This document shows, piece by piece, positions 52,756 through 61,575 of a stretch of DNA of 64,000 nucleotides. A program made the translations under genes and the position numbers. This DNA comes from a virus: positions 1-64,000 of IMG/VR virus record IMGVR_UViG_3300034524_000090. One strand, 5' to 3'. Below the pieces are notes generated by a model. The model ran no database searches. It saw only the letters and a program-made list of their open reading frames with translations, and was not told the DNA's origin. The first letter of the stretch is position 1. Every line of letters begins with the position of its first letter.

Positions 52756-53262
52756 TTGGCTTTTAAATCTAAAAAAATGGCAAGTAAGAAAGGTTACAGT
52801 AAGTCTTTTTCTAGTTCTAAGGATAAAAACAGTTATAAAAAAGTACGTTTAACTGTTTCAGCACTTAACCAATGCGAATTTCAAGGCAATGTTACTGATG
52901 TAAAATATTCTAAGTCGCAAAATGGCCCTATGTTTTCTGGTCGTCTTTTGTTAGATCGTAATAAGTTTGTGTTTGTAAGGGCTTTTGAAGATGAAGCTAG
53001 AGAACTATATAAAGCTAAAGTGAAAGACGGAGATCCCTTGCATGTTATAGCCGAATATAGTCCATTCAGAACACAGGAAGGCAATTATCTTTATCAGTTT
53101 GTAATTCGTGAAATTTTGGATGTGGAAAACAAAAAAAAGGCGAAGAAAAACGTAGATGATTTTGATGATGAGGGTTATGAAGAAGATAGTGATGAAGAAA
53201 TAGAGGATGATGAAGAAGAATTTGAAGACGAAGAAGAGGAGGATGATGATCTATGGAGTTAA
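52756..53262 (+). CDS. single-stranded DNA-binding protein-like, with a long acidic tail
   Basis: TTG start after AAGGAGGAG. 168 residues: a basic start rich in Lys and Ser, an OB-like beta domain (about 34-120; NQCEFQGNVTDVKYSKSQNG; LYQFVIREIL) and a strongly acidic Glu/Asp tail ending DDDLWS. This is the build of SSB proteins, whose acidic tail with a hydrophobic tip recruits replication proteins. Placed between primase and RNR, it fits that role. Assignment is by architecture. Confidence 0.72.
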   Translation: MAFKSKKMASKKGYSKSFSSSKDKNSYKKVRLTVSALNQCEFQGNVTDVKYSKSQNGPMFSGRLLLDRNKFVFVRAFEDEARELYKAKVKDGDPLHVIAEYSPFRTQEGNYLYQFVIREILDVENKKKAKKNVDDFDDEGYEEDSDEEIEDDEEEFEDEEEEDDDLWS

Positions 53263-53510
53263 AAAACTATGCTTTAGTTTTGCATTTTGACAATCAACAG
53301 GAATACAATGTAATGTTTCAAGCACCAGCACTAGAAAATAATCAGATCGATAATATTCTTAATGCGGTTGTCAGAGGTAGCACTAATATTCAAGGTATTG
53401 TTGTTAATCCACAACGGATTTTGTTTGCTCGTATTATGGAAATTCCTAATAAAACCCAGGAGGCAAATGTAGTAGTTGAGGAAGGAAATAAAGAGGATAT
53501 AAAGGGTTGA
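53253..53510 (+). CDS. hypothetical protein after the SSB gene
   Basis: 85 residues; starts MELKNYALVLHFDNQQEYNV inside the end of the SSB-like gene with GAAGAGGAGG upstream. A short beta and helix pattern and a Glu-rich tail. No family recognised. Confidence 0.55.
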   Translation: MELKNYALVLHFDNQQEYNVMFQAPALENNQIDNILNAVVRGSTNIQGIVVNPQRILFARIMEIPNKTQEANVVVEEGNKEDIKG

Positions 53511-53514
53511 TGCT

Positions 53515-54876
53515 ATGTCTGTAGCCTTAGAGCAATTTGTTGTTACCAATGAATCTCCTTATAGCTTTAATGTTAGCCAAATTATTGATCCAGCAACATT
53601 TAATCCAGATAAATGGCTTCCTATTTCTTTAAATTTATTAGGTGCTGATTTTAATTTATCTGTTGTTAATGCTTATAGGGCTGTTGAAACACCTTTAATA
53701 AAAGTTATGACTAAATTGGGTTATTCTGTACTTTTGTCACCAGAACAATCTATAGGTAGTTTAATTTCTACGCCTGCTTTTGTTTGGCGTAAAGCAAAAG
53801 AGTTAATGTGCGGACAATGGCTAATAGTTCAGTTAGGGGGTGGGTCAGGTATAGAAAATACCTGGCCCACAAAAAGAAACACGGTATTAGATATTGATCC
53901 TCCTGATGAAGAATGTAAAATACTCTGGCAGGATTATCCTACAATTTTAACTGTCGAACTTGCTGAATGGCTAGGTTATTTTATGGCTGATGGCTTTATA
54001 ATACGCCAGGAAGATAGCGATCTAGTAGGATTTATTATAGATCTTGCTGATGATGGGCGTATTGAGACACATCTTTTAGGATTAACATATAAGCTTTTTA
54101 AGTTAGGTTCTCCTATTGAAGCAAAAGATGAGCTTATTGGACATGGCATCTATCATGGTCAACGTAGAGCTATTTATTGGCCTACTGCGGGTTTAGGTAA
54201 ATGGTTAGTATTACTGTTAGGTGAAAATCTAAGTCAAATTCCAGTTTGTATTCTTAGGGGTGGTATTGATTATATTCGTGCTTTTTTAAGAGGATTATTT
54301 ACTGCTAAATGTGAACCTGCCTTGGTAAAAGGCATAAGGATTTTTAGTAAGGATTTAAAATTCCTGCAACATATTCAGTCTGTTTTAGCGAGTTTAGGTA
54401 TTATTGCTAGTATCCATACTGGCGTTACCAGACAGGTTCCAACTAATCGAGAATATATTTATTATTTATCAGTAGTCTCAATTAAAAGCAAAAATATTTT
54501 TGCTGATACTATAGGTTTTTTCGATTCTCGCCAGCAGGATAGATTAAAAGAATTACAAAAAAATGGATGGAATAATGATTTTATTGATGTGATTCCATAT
54601 GAAGTTATTGAGACTACTGAACGCACAGTCGATAATAGCATTATTGTTCGTGCTAACGCTAGATCCAAGGTATCAAGCATTTTAGATAAGCACAAAATCA
54701 ATATTATCAATAAATATGCTATTCTGGAGGTGTTAAAACGCAATCAATTTTATGATCAAATAATCTATATAGAGCATTTAAAGTCTAATAATCTTGGATT
54801 AGAGTTTAATTTAGAGCATGGCGATAATATTTTAGTAAATAATTTTATTATACAAATGCCAAATTCAGAAATCTAA
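53515..54876 (+). CDS. free-standing degenerate intein-like protein with LAGLIDADG domain
   Basis: 453 residues with the order of an intein but no host protein around it. Near the N-terminus VETPLIKVMTKLGYSVLLSP and FVWRKAKELMCGQWLIVQ match Hint blocks, with the usual T..H replaced by SPEQ. A LAGLIDADG domain follows: first motif LAEWLGYFMADGFI with its acidic residue, second motif FLRGLFTAKCEP with Lys where the catalytic Asp should be. The end FNLEHGDNILVNNFIIQMPN has the shape of the C-terminal intein block but lacks the penultimate His. Splicing and cutting are probably lost; it may be a domesticated or decaying element between the SSB and cell wall genes. Confidence 0.72.
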   Translation: MSVALEQFVVTNESPYSFNVSQIIDPATFNPDKWLPISLNLLGADFNLSVVNAYRAVETPLIKVMTKLGYSVLLSPEQSIGSLISTPAFVWRKAKELMCGQWLIVQLGGGSGIENTWPTKRNTVLDIDPPDEECKILWQDYPTILTVELAEWLGYFMADGFIIRQEDSDLVGFIIDLADDGRIETHLLGLTYKLFKLGSPIEAKDELIGHGIYHGQRRAIYWPTAGLGKWLVLLLGENLSQIPVCILRGGIDYIRAFLRGLFTAKCEPALVKGIRIFSKDLKFLQHIQSVLASLGIIASIHTGVTRQVPTNREYIYYLSVVSIKSKNIFADTIGFFDSRQQDRLKELQKNGWNNDFIDVIPYEVIETTERTVDNSIIVRANARSKVSSILDKHKINIINKYAILEVLKRNQFYDQIIYIEHLKSNNLGLEFNLEHGDNILVNNFIIQMPNSEI

Positions 54877-54886
54877 AGGAGAGGCA

Positions 54887-55348
54887 ATGCAAAAACTAGG
54901 TAGGATATTTTGGGCCAGTATAGTTTTTATATGTATTATAGTTATTTATCCCAAGCCTATTGAGGTAGAAGTTTTAGCATCAAAATTTCATTATACTTCT
55001 AGTGTTTCTCGTGCAGGAGATAAAATTAACAACCATAATAAAACAATCGAAGTTATTGCAACAGCTTATACTCAGTCAAAAAAAGAAGGCACTTTTGATG
55101 GTATAACATATACGGGACATAAAGTTAGGCGTGGTGTGGTAGCTGTAGATCCTAAAGTTATTCCTTTAGGATCTAAGCTTTGGATTGAGGGGTATGGCTA
55201 TGGCGAAGCCCTGGATACTGGTGGAGCCATAAAAGGTTATCGAATTGATCTTTTTATGGAGTCTAAAAAAGAGGCCCTTCAGTGGGGCCGTAAAAAAGTT
55301 AAAGCAATTATTTTAGAAACTGGAGGAATGTCTAATGGAAGTATTTGA
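54887..55348 (+). CDS. secreted 3D-domain (MltA/RpfB-type) cell wall enzyme
   Basis: 153 residues with an N-terminal membrane anchor or signal peptide (about 6-23, IFWASIVFICIIVIYP) and a 3D domain: IEVIATAYTQSKKEG, GVVAVDPKVIPLGSKLWIEG (outlined), EALDTGGAIKGYRIDLFMES. The three conserved Asp lie in AVDP, LDTGG and RIDLF. Such domains cleave or remodel peptidoglycan, so this is the best endolysin-type candidate here. It overlaps the protease gene by 14 nt. Confidence 0.82.
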   Translation: MQKLGRIFWASIVFICIIVIYPKPIEVEVLASKFHYTSSVSRAGDKINNHNKTIEVIATAYTQSKKEGTFDGITYTGHKVRRGVVAVDPKVIPLGSKLWIEGYGYGEALDTGGAIKGYRIDLFMESKKEALQWGRKKVKAIILETGGMSNGSI

Positions 55349-56441
55349 ACACTGGTATTCATTAAAAAATTATCTTACCACACAAGCTGAAAAAAAAGAA
55401 CCTAAATTGGATGGTTATTTTTTAGGATGTCAACCTTCTGCTCCTGATAAGCGTACTTACCAATTTAGCGTTTTAGCTCAATCTGTTTTACAAGTTCCAA
55501 CAGAATTGCCTGAGAGCTTTACTTCTGAAAATAATTTGCCTGATTGTTTTGAGCAGGGTAGGCGAGGAAGCTGTACTGCAAGCGCTCTTGTCTGGACAGT
55601 AAAGGCTTACCAAGAAGTTTCACAAGCTGATTGGCCCAGTAAAGGCTTATCAGTAGCTTATCTTTATGCTGAAGAGAAGAAAATCGATGGTATGCCTGAT
55701 CAGGAAGGTTCTACTATTTTTGCAGGTTTGAAAGTTTTACAGAAAAAGGGTGTTTGTCTAGAAACTACTCTCTCCTATTCTTCTCTTTTAAATTTGCCAG
55801 CCCCAAAAGTTCCTGCTACTAATGAGGTTATGGATCGGGAGGCTGTAAAATATAAAATCGGAAATTATGCCCAGATATGTGCTTCTAATGATAAAGAACG
55901 CAATGAAAATACAATAAAATTAATTAAACAAGGTATTTATGCTAATGGTGCTGTTGTTGTTGCTGTTGTAGTTGCCGAGAATTTTAACAACTATGACAAA
56001 AACTATATTATACCTTTACCTGAAGGTTATTTATTGGGTTTACATGCGGTTGGCCTTGTAGGATGGGATGATAAAAAACAGGCGTTTAGACTGCGTAATA
56101 GTTGGGGTAAATGGGGAGATAAAGGTTATGCTTGGTTACCTTATGACTTTGTTACTAAGGGTATGGATATTGACGGATATGGTCATATAATGTGGTATCT
56201 TCTAGAAGCTTGGACAGCATTAGATGAAATTGTTATCGATGATGCCAAAGAAATTAAACTTATTCCATATAATACTCGTGCCGTAGTTGATGGAGTTGAA
56301 TATTATGTTGATCAACCACCTATTATTGATCCTACTACGAATAGAACACTTGTACCGATACGGTTTGTCAGTAACCATATGGGCCGTATTGTAAGCTGGA
56401 ATGAAGCTACTAACGAGATTATAATTAAAAAACTTAATTAA
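55335..56441 (+). CDS. papain-like (C1) cysteine protease with a C-terminal stalk domain
   Basis: 368 residues. The catalytic set of papain-type peptidases is complete: Gln74 and Cys80 in FEQGRRGSCTASA, His237 in GLHAVGLVGW and Asn255 in FRLRNSWGKWGDKGYAWLPY. The last ~70 residues are a copper-amine-oxidase N-terminal-like domain (AVVDGVEYYVDQPPI; RTLVPIRFVSNHMGRIVSWN), a wall- or surface-associated module in clostridia, also present in the tape measure. No signal peptide is visible. It may cut wall peptides or host proteins during lysis or entry. Confidence 0.85.
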   Translation: MEVFEHWYSLKNYLTTQAEKKEPKLDGYFLGCQPSAPDKRTYQFSVLAQSVLQVPTELPESFTSENNLPDCFEQGRRGSCTASALVWTVKAYQEVSQADWPSKGLSVAYLYAEEKKIDGMPDQEGSTIFAGLKVLQKKGVCLETTLSYSSLLNLPAPKVPATNEVMDREAVKYKIGNYAQICASNDKERNENTIKLIKQGIYANGAVVVAVVVAENFNNYDKNYIIPLPEGYLLGLHAVGLVGWDDKKQAFRLRNSWGKWGDKGYAWLPYDFVTKGMDIDGYGHIMWYLLEAWTALDEIVIDDAKEIKLIPYNTRAVVDGVEYYVDQPPIIDPTTNRTLVPIRFVSNHMGRIVSWNEATNEIIIKKLN

Positions 56442-56465
56442 GATTAAGTTATAGGTATTACTGGT

Positions 56466-56494
56466 GGCGGGTAGGTAATACCTACCCGCCTTTT
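56466..56494 (+). terminator. Rho-independent terminator before the reductase gene
   Basis: GGCGGGTAGG and CCTACCCGCC form a perfect 10-bp GC-rich stem with a TAATA loop, followed by TTTT. It ends the transcript of the cell wall genes. Confidence 0.88.
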
Positions 56495-56515
56495 AAATAT
56501 AAAGGAGGAGGCTTT

Positions 56516-59500
56516 ATGGATTCTAACGTCTTAGATCTGCTACAAAGGCGTTATTTTCTAAAAGATGAAAATGGTAATCTTATAGAAAATTCTTGGGAAG
56601 AACTTTGCGCTAGAGTTGCCGAAAATATTGCCAGCGCAGAGACTTCTCTTGAAAATAAAGAGCGATATAAAGATTTGTTTTATAAGGCGTTAGTTAATAT
56701 GGATATGCTAGCTTCCAGTCCAGTATTGTTTAATGCCAATACTCCACTACAGCAATTAAGTAGTTGTTTTGTGGGCGAACAACCAATTTTAACTTCTGAA
56801 GGGTTTAAGCTAATTAAAGATATTAAGGTTGGAGATTTAGTTGTTACCCATCAAGGCAGATTACGTTCAGTTTTAAAGACTTCTAAGCGTTATACCGAAG
56901 AGACATTATATACAATTTCGGTTGATAAAATGTATAAAGATACTTTAAAGGTTACTGGTGATCATCCTATATTAGGGATAAAAAGAAAAGATCTTATATG
57001 TAAGCGTGCCCGTAATTTAATCTGCACAGGTAAATTAAATAAACGTTGTTTATCTCAACCTAAACAATATAAACATGATTGTGAAAGACTAGGTGAGCAA
57101 TTATTACCATATTGGATTAAAGCGGAAGATTTAGAAGTAGGCGATTATGTTGTTGTTGGTACTATAAAGGAAACCAAAGATATTGATTATATTCGGATTA
57201 GTGATTTTATACCTTGTGATGTGTATATTAAAGATGGAGACTTTATTAAAGTTGCAGGACGGCCAAATTATGGTAAAGAAATTCCAGATAAAATACAGAT
57301 TGATGAAGATTTTATGTATATTGTTGGCTTATATCTTGGCGATGGTAGTGTAGTTCATAAAGATTATAATGTATCAAGTTGTGTAGGCTTTAGTATTAAT
57401 TCTAATAGGAATGATGTAGTTGATAAAATATGTGATTGTATGTATAGGGTATTTAATCTTAAACCCAATATTCATAATTATCCTGAACAGAATACTATCC
57501 AGGTCAGGTATCATTCCTTAATACTTGGATTATTTTTTGAACAATTATTGGGTTCTTTTTGTGATAAAAAAAGAATTCCTGATTGGATTTTATATTTACC
57601 CGAATCTAAACTAAAAAGTTTATTGGAAGGAATTATGGATAGCGATGGTTATCATTATAAAAATGATGTTTATATTGTCATGTGTAATCGTGACATTATA
57701 GAAAAGTTGTGGCTTATTTTGTTGCGTTTAGGGATATTGGCTAATATAAAAGAATTACCTATTCCTAAAGGTGGCAACAAGACTCCTTACTTGCTTAATT
57801 ATAAAGTAAGTCATAATTCTCAACATATTAAACTTGATGATTATGTACTTTTTAGGGTTAATGATATATCTACAGATATTATATCTGACTATGTTTATAA
57901 CCTTGAAGTAGAAGAAGATAACACATATGTTGCCAATGGGATTGTTGTGCATAATTGTTTTATTATAGATATAGATGACAATATGGAAAGTATAGCAGAG
58001 GCATGGAAAGAAGCGAGTCTAATCTTTAAATCGGGCGGGGGTGTAGGTTTTAACATTAGTTCTTTAAGGCCCAAAGGGGCTTTGGTTAAATCTTCTAATG
58101 GCGAAGCATCAGGCCCTATATCGTTTATGAAGGTATTTAATACTATCGTTGAACAAGTTAAACAGGGTGGTCGTCGAAAAGGTGCAATTAAAGTTGATCT
58201 TAATGTTGAACATCCTGATATAATTGATTTTATCCATTGTAAAGATAATACTTCTGAACTTAATAATATGAATATATCGGTTTCCATTTCTGATGCTTTT
58301 ATGGAAGCTGTTAAAAATAACAAAGATTGGCCTTTAGTGTTTAATAATAAAGTATATAAAGTAGTAAAGGCCCGTGATCTTTGGGATGAAATTATTAAGT
58401 CGGCCTGGGCTACTGGCGAACCTGGATTATCTTTTAGGGATACAATGGATAGGGCTAATCCTAATCCACATTTGGGGCATGTGTGGGCCACAAATCCCTG
58501 CAGTGAGTTTGTTAATATCCCTTATTCAAGTTGTCTAACTGGAGATACTAAAGTATTAACATTAGAAGGTGTTCGAGAAATAAAAGATTTAGTAGGTACA
58601 AGTGGTTTTATTTTAAGTGAAAATAATAAGTTTAATAAGTATCAAAATGTAGTATTTAAAGGCGTAAGGCCAGTTTATGAAATTATATTAGAAGGCAATT
58701 TAAAAATACAGGCAACAAAAGATCATAAATTCTTTACTAATAATGGATGGAAGCCTTTAGAGGAAATTAAAAAGGGAATTAAAATTAAAACTAGATCGGG
58801 TTATCCGTTAGTTAGTATAGAAGATTATGATGAAGAATATGAGATGTATGGATGGATGCATGGTGACGGGTGGTTTACAGAAAATAGTGTTGGCATTTCT
58901 TTTAATGGTAAAGATGGAGATTTTGATGTAAAAGAACGGTTGTTGCCGATATTTCGTTCTGTTTTTGAAGCTAATAATATAAAACCATTAAAAGATGATT
59001 TATGTTCTTTTCAACTTCAGATAACCAATAAAAAGGCAATAAAAAAGTGTGAAGAATTGGGATTTGTTAAAGGTCATGCTGATAGTAAAAGGTTGCCAAT
59101 TAGTTTTTATACTTGGAATATTAAACAACAAATATCGTTTATAAGAGGTTTGTTTACGGCTGATGGGTATATTGGCAAGGGGAAAAATAGGGGTATTATT
59201 TTATGTTCTACTAGTCTTGTTTTACTTGAAGAAGTTCAAAAGTTTTTAGCATCTATTGGTATTCAAAGTAGAATTACTACGGCCTCATTTAAAACTTGTA
59301 AGAGGAAAGATCAGCATAAATTGATAATTAATAAAGAATCATCTTATATATTTTATAATGTTATTGGATTTTCTGGTACAGCAAAAAGAAATAAATTTAG
59401 TAATGAAGTTGTCTCGAAAATATATAAAGACAAAGACTTTTTAGAGGTTATCGATATTAGATATGTTGGCAATAAAAGTGTTTTTGATATTATAGAAGTT

Positions 59501-60916
59501 GAACAAACTAATAGTTTTTATGCCAATGGTTTATTAGTTCATAACTGTAACTTAGCCTCAATTAATCTTGAAAATATGGTTGAAAATGGTGAACTTAATT
59601 GGGAAAAGGTTGAATATTATACAAGACTAACGGTACGCTTTTTGGATGATATGATTGATGTTAATAAATTACCATTGAAAAAGATTGAAGAAGTTACTAA
59701 ACTTATTCGGCCTATAGGTTTGGGTACTATGGGCTATGCCAATATGTTATATAAGTTAGGCATCCCTTATGGCTCCCAAGAAGCTGAAAATCTAACAAAA
59801 TTACTCTATGAATTTATCTATGAGACAGCTCTAGATGAATCTCAAAAGTTGGCTGAAGAAAGAGGTGTTTATCCTGGTTGGAAAGGCTCAGTATGGGAAC
59901 AAAAAGGCATTAAAGTACGTAATGCTAATTTAATGTCGATAGCTCCTAATGGCTCTATTAGTTTTATTGCCCAAACTACAGGTGGTATTGAGCCTGAATT
60001 TGCTTTAGTTTATCAACGAACTACTAACGAAGGGGTTAAATATTTTGTTTGTAATAAGGTCTTTAAGAAGGTATTACAGGAAAATGGTTTGTATTCTGAA
60101 GAACTTTTAAAAGAAATTTTTGAAGCAGGAGGATCAATACAGGAACTAGATTTGCCTCAACAATTAAAAGATATTTTTGTTGTAGCTCATGATCTTGATC
60201 CTTATAAACATCTAAAGACATTGGCTGTAGTACAGAGATATGTCGATATGGCTTGTTCGAAAACTATAAATCTACCCTCCTCTGCTACACCTGACGTGGT
60301 AGGAGCTATTTATATGAAAGCCTGGGAATTGGGCATTAAAGGGGTTACTGTATATAGAGATGGTTGTAGACCCAATCAGGTTTTAGCTACTGGTGCAACT
60401 ACTAAGGTTGAACAAGAAAAAGGTCAGGATAATAATAGTCGTGGTTACATTATTCCTGCTAAACAAAAAGCCAAAGGAATTAGAACTAAACTTTCTACAG
60501 GTTGCGGTTCTTTGTGGCTTTCTGCTTTTGCTGATGAAGATGGTAATATAATTGAAGTGTTTACAGATATTGGCCGTGGTAATTGTATTAGTAACACACA
60601 GGCACTTTCCAGAATGATTAGTCTTGCTTTGAGAGGAGGGATTAAATTAGAAGATATTATTGAGCAGTTACAAAGCGCTTGCACCTGTCCAAGTTATGCT
60701 GTTGCCAAAGCTACAGGTAAAGGAGTTTCTCCTGGCAAGTCTTGTCCTTCTGCTATTGCTGTTGCTTTAAAAGAATTACAAAAAGAATTTAAGCCCAATA
60801 TTGAAAAAGAAACTAAAGTTGTTGTTAAAACTTTATGTCCTCAATGTGGTAATGAATTAGTGTCACAGAGCGGATGTTGGCAATGTAATAACTGTGGTTA
60901 TAGTAAATGTGGTTAA
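56516..60916 (+). CDS. nrdJ: class II (B12-dependent) ribonucleotide reductase with two inteins
   Basis: Makes deoxyribonucleotides for phage replication using adenosylcobalamin. The 1466-residue precursor carries inteins at residues 84-480 and 673-1010; the spliced enzyme would have 731 residues. Extein marks: PVLFNANTPLQQLSS joined to CFIIDIDDNMESIAEAWKEA, KSGGGVGFNISSLRPKG, NPCSEFVNIPYSS joined to CNLASINLENM, the PNGSISFIAQTTGGIEPEF segment and a C-terminal zinc motif with CPQCG and CNNCGYSKC. Cys in NPCSE is the expected radical site, and the two Cys just after the inteins are the expected redox pair. ATG follows AAAGGAGGAGG. Confidence 0.92.
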   Translation: MDSNVLDLLQRRYFLKDENGNLIENSWEELCARVAENIASAETSLENKERYKDLFYKALVNMDMLASSPVLFNANTPLQQLSSCFVGEQPILTSEGFKLIKDIKVGDLVVTHQGRLRSVLKTSKRYTEETLYTISVDKMYKDTLKVTGDHPILGIKRKDLICKRARNLICTGKLNKRCLSQPKQYKHDCERLGEQLLPYWIKAEDLEVGDYVVVGTIKETKDIDYIRISDFIPCDVYIKDGDFIKVAGRPNYGKEIPDKIQIDEDFMYIVGLYLGDGSVVHKDYNVSSCVGFSINSNRNDVVDKICDCMYRVFNLKPNIHNYPEQNTIQVRYHSLILGLFFEQLLGSFCDKKRIPDWILYLPESKLKSLLEGIMDSDGYHYKNDVYIVMCNRDIIEKLWLILLRLGILANIKELPIPKGGNKTPYLLNYKVSHNSQHIKLDDYVLFRVNDISTDIISDYVYNLEVEEDNTYVANGIVVHNCFIIDIDDNMESIAEAWKEASLIFKSGGGVGFNISSLRPKGALVKSSNGEASGPISFMKVFNTIVEQVKQGGRRKGAIKVDLNVEHPDIIDFIHCKDNTSELNNMNISVSISDAFMEAVKNNKDWPLVFNNKVYKVVKARDLWDEIIKSAWATGEPGLSFRDTMDRANPNPHLGHVWATNPCSEFVNIPYSSCLTGDTKVLTLEGVREIKDLVGTSGFILSENNKFNKYQNVVFKGVRPVYEIILEGNLKIQATKDHKFFTNNGWKPLEEIKKGIKIKTRSGYPLVSIEDYDEEYEMYGWMHGDGWFTENSVGISFNGKDGDFDVKERLLPIFRSVFEANNIKPLKDDLCSFQLQITNKKAIKKCEELGFVKGHADSKRLPISFYTWNIKQQISFIRGLFTADGYIGKGKNRGIILCSTSLVLLEEVQKFLASIGIQSRITTASFKTCKRKDQHKLIINKESSYIFYNVIGFSGTAKRNKFSNEVVSKIYKDKDFLEVIDIRYVGNKSVFDIIEVEQTNSFYANGLLVHNCNLASINLENMVENGELNWEKVEYYTRLTVRFLDDMIDVNKLPLKKIEEVTKLIRPIGLGTMGYANMLYKLGIPYGSQEAENLTKLLYEFIYETALDESQKLAEERGVYPGWKGSVWEQKGIKVRNANLMSIAPNGSISFIAQTTGGIEPEFALVYQRTTNEGVKYFVCNKVFKKVLQENGLYSEELLKEIFEAGGSIQELDLPQQLKDIFVVAHDLDPYKHLKTLAVVQRYVDMACSKTINLPSSATPDVVGAIYMKAWELGIKGVTVYRDGCRPNQVLATGATTKVEQEKGQDNNSRGYIIPAKQKAKGIRTKLSTGCGSLWLSAFADEDGNIIEVFTDIGRGNCISNTQALSRMISLALRGGIKLEDIIEQLQSACTCPSYAVAKATGKGVSPGKSCPSAIAVALKELQKEFKPNIEKETKVVVKTLCPQCGNELVSQSGCWQCNNCGYSKCG
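56765..57955 (+). mobile_element. intein 1 with LAGLIDADG endonuclease domain (397 residues)
   Basis: Begins CFVGEQPILTSEGFKLIKDI with Cys1 and the Hint start, has VTGDHPILGIK (block B with T..H), LAGLIDADG-type motifs FMYIVGLYLGDGSVV and SLLEGIMDSDGYHY, and ends YVANGIVVHN followed by Cys+1. All splicing residues (Cys1, His, His-Asn, Cys+1) are present and both endonuclease acids look intact. A long Lys/Arg/Cys-rich insert (KRKDLICKRARNLICTGK) follows block B. Confidence 0.93.
58532..59545 (+). mobile_element. intein 2 with LAGLIDADG endonuclease domain (338 residues)
   Basis: Begins CLTGDTKVLTLEGVREIKDL, has block B QATKDHKFFTNNGWKPLEEI, LAGLIDADG-type motifs MYGWMHGDGWF and FIRGLFTADGYIG, and ends SFYANGLLVHN followed by Cys+1 (CNLASINL). 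All splicing residues are present and both endonuclease motifs keep an acidic residue. Confidence 0.93.
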
Positions 60917-60939
60917 TTAAAAGTTGGGAGGGATTAGGT

Positions 60940-61500
60940 TTGAGTATTTTTCAAGAAGGTAGATTAGGCATAGGCGTACAACCTTATCACATTAAATGGG
61001 CCAAGGTTAGACCTAATGCAATAATTCCTTCTAAGCGTCCTGGTGATGCTGGTTTTGATGTTTATGCTTGTATAGATGAGGATATTTGGATAGAGCCTGG
61101 GGAAACAGTTCTTGTCTCTACAGGAATTGCTTATGAAATTACTCCAGGCTGGCATCTAATTGCTAAAGAAAGAGGAAGTACGGGCAAAATAGGGTTAAAG
61201 ACTAGTGCGGGCGTAGTAGATGGGAGTTTTAGGGGAGAGATTTTTGCTTGCCTATATAATGCCAATGAAGAAAAGACTATTATACTAAGTGTTAATGAAG
61301 AACAGACTAAAGCTAAACTTCGTGCTGATGGTTTTACAGTTGATGATTATGATGAATTCTTTATTATCTATCCTATTACAAAAGCAATTCAACAATTAAT
61401 TCCCGTATACAGTCCAGATGGCACATGGGAAGAAGTTGACTATGAAAATTTGTCAAAAACTGAACGCGGTGATGGAAAATTAGGTAGTACAGGCAAATAA
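60940..61500 (+). CDS. dut: dUTPase (trimeric type)
   Basis: Hydrolyses dUTP to dUMP and pyrophosphate, lowering uracil in DNA and feeding dTMP synthesis. TTG at 60940 is preferred because GGGAGGG lies 6-9 nt upstream; a longer frame opens at 60907 inside the reductase gene. The five motifs are visible: DAGFDVYA, ERGSTGKIGLKTSAG, VVDGSFRGEIFACLYN, a fourth motif around AIQQLIPVY and ERGDGKLGSTGK at the end. An unusual insert of ~30 acidic residues (about 120-145) separates motifs 3 and 4. Confidence 0.88.
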   Translation: MSIFQEGRLGIGVQPYHIKWAKVRPNAIIPSKRPGDAGFDVYACIDEDIWIEPGETVLVSTGIAYEITPGWHLIAKERGSTGKIGLKTSAGVVDGSFRGEIFACLYNANEEKTIILSVNEEQTKAKLRADGFTVDDYDEFFIIYPITKAIQQLIPVYSPDGTWEEVDYENLSKTERGDGKLGSTGK

Positions 61501-61503
61501 ATC

Positions 61504-61540
61504 TTGACAAAATAATCTCTAAGTGCTACTATAATAGTAG
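61504..61540 (+). promoter_or_regulatory. promoter with a dyad over the -10 region
   Basis: TTGACA (61504-61509) is followed 17 nt later by TACTAT and 20 nt later by TATAAT within a perfect dyad GCTACTAT-A-ATAGTAGC. The TAGTAGC arm is shared with the dyad at the promoter near 47630, pointing to a common regulator. Confidence 0.6.
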
Positions 61541-61575
61541 CTAATTACCCTTGTCATTGTTGTATTCCTCCCTCG

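Noticed and set aside
57895-58491. 198-codon minus-strand frame in the reductase gene
   Set aside because: Opposite to a conserved reductase extein and has Ser/Leu-rich shadow composition.
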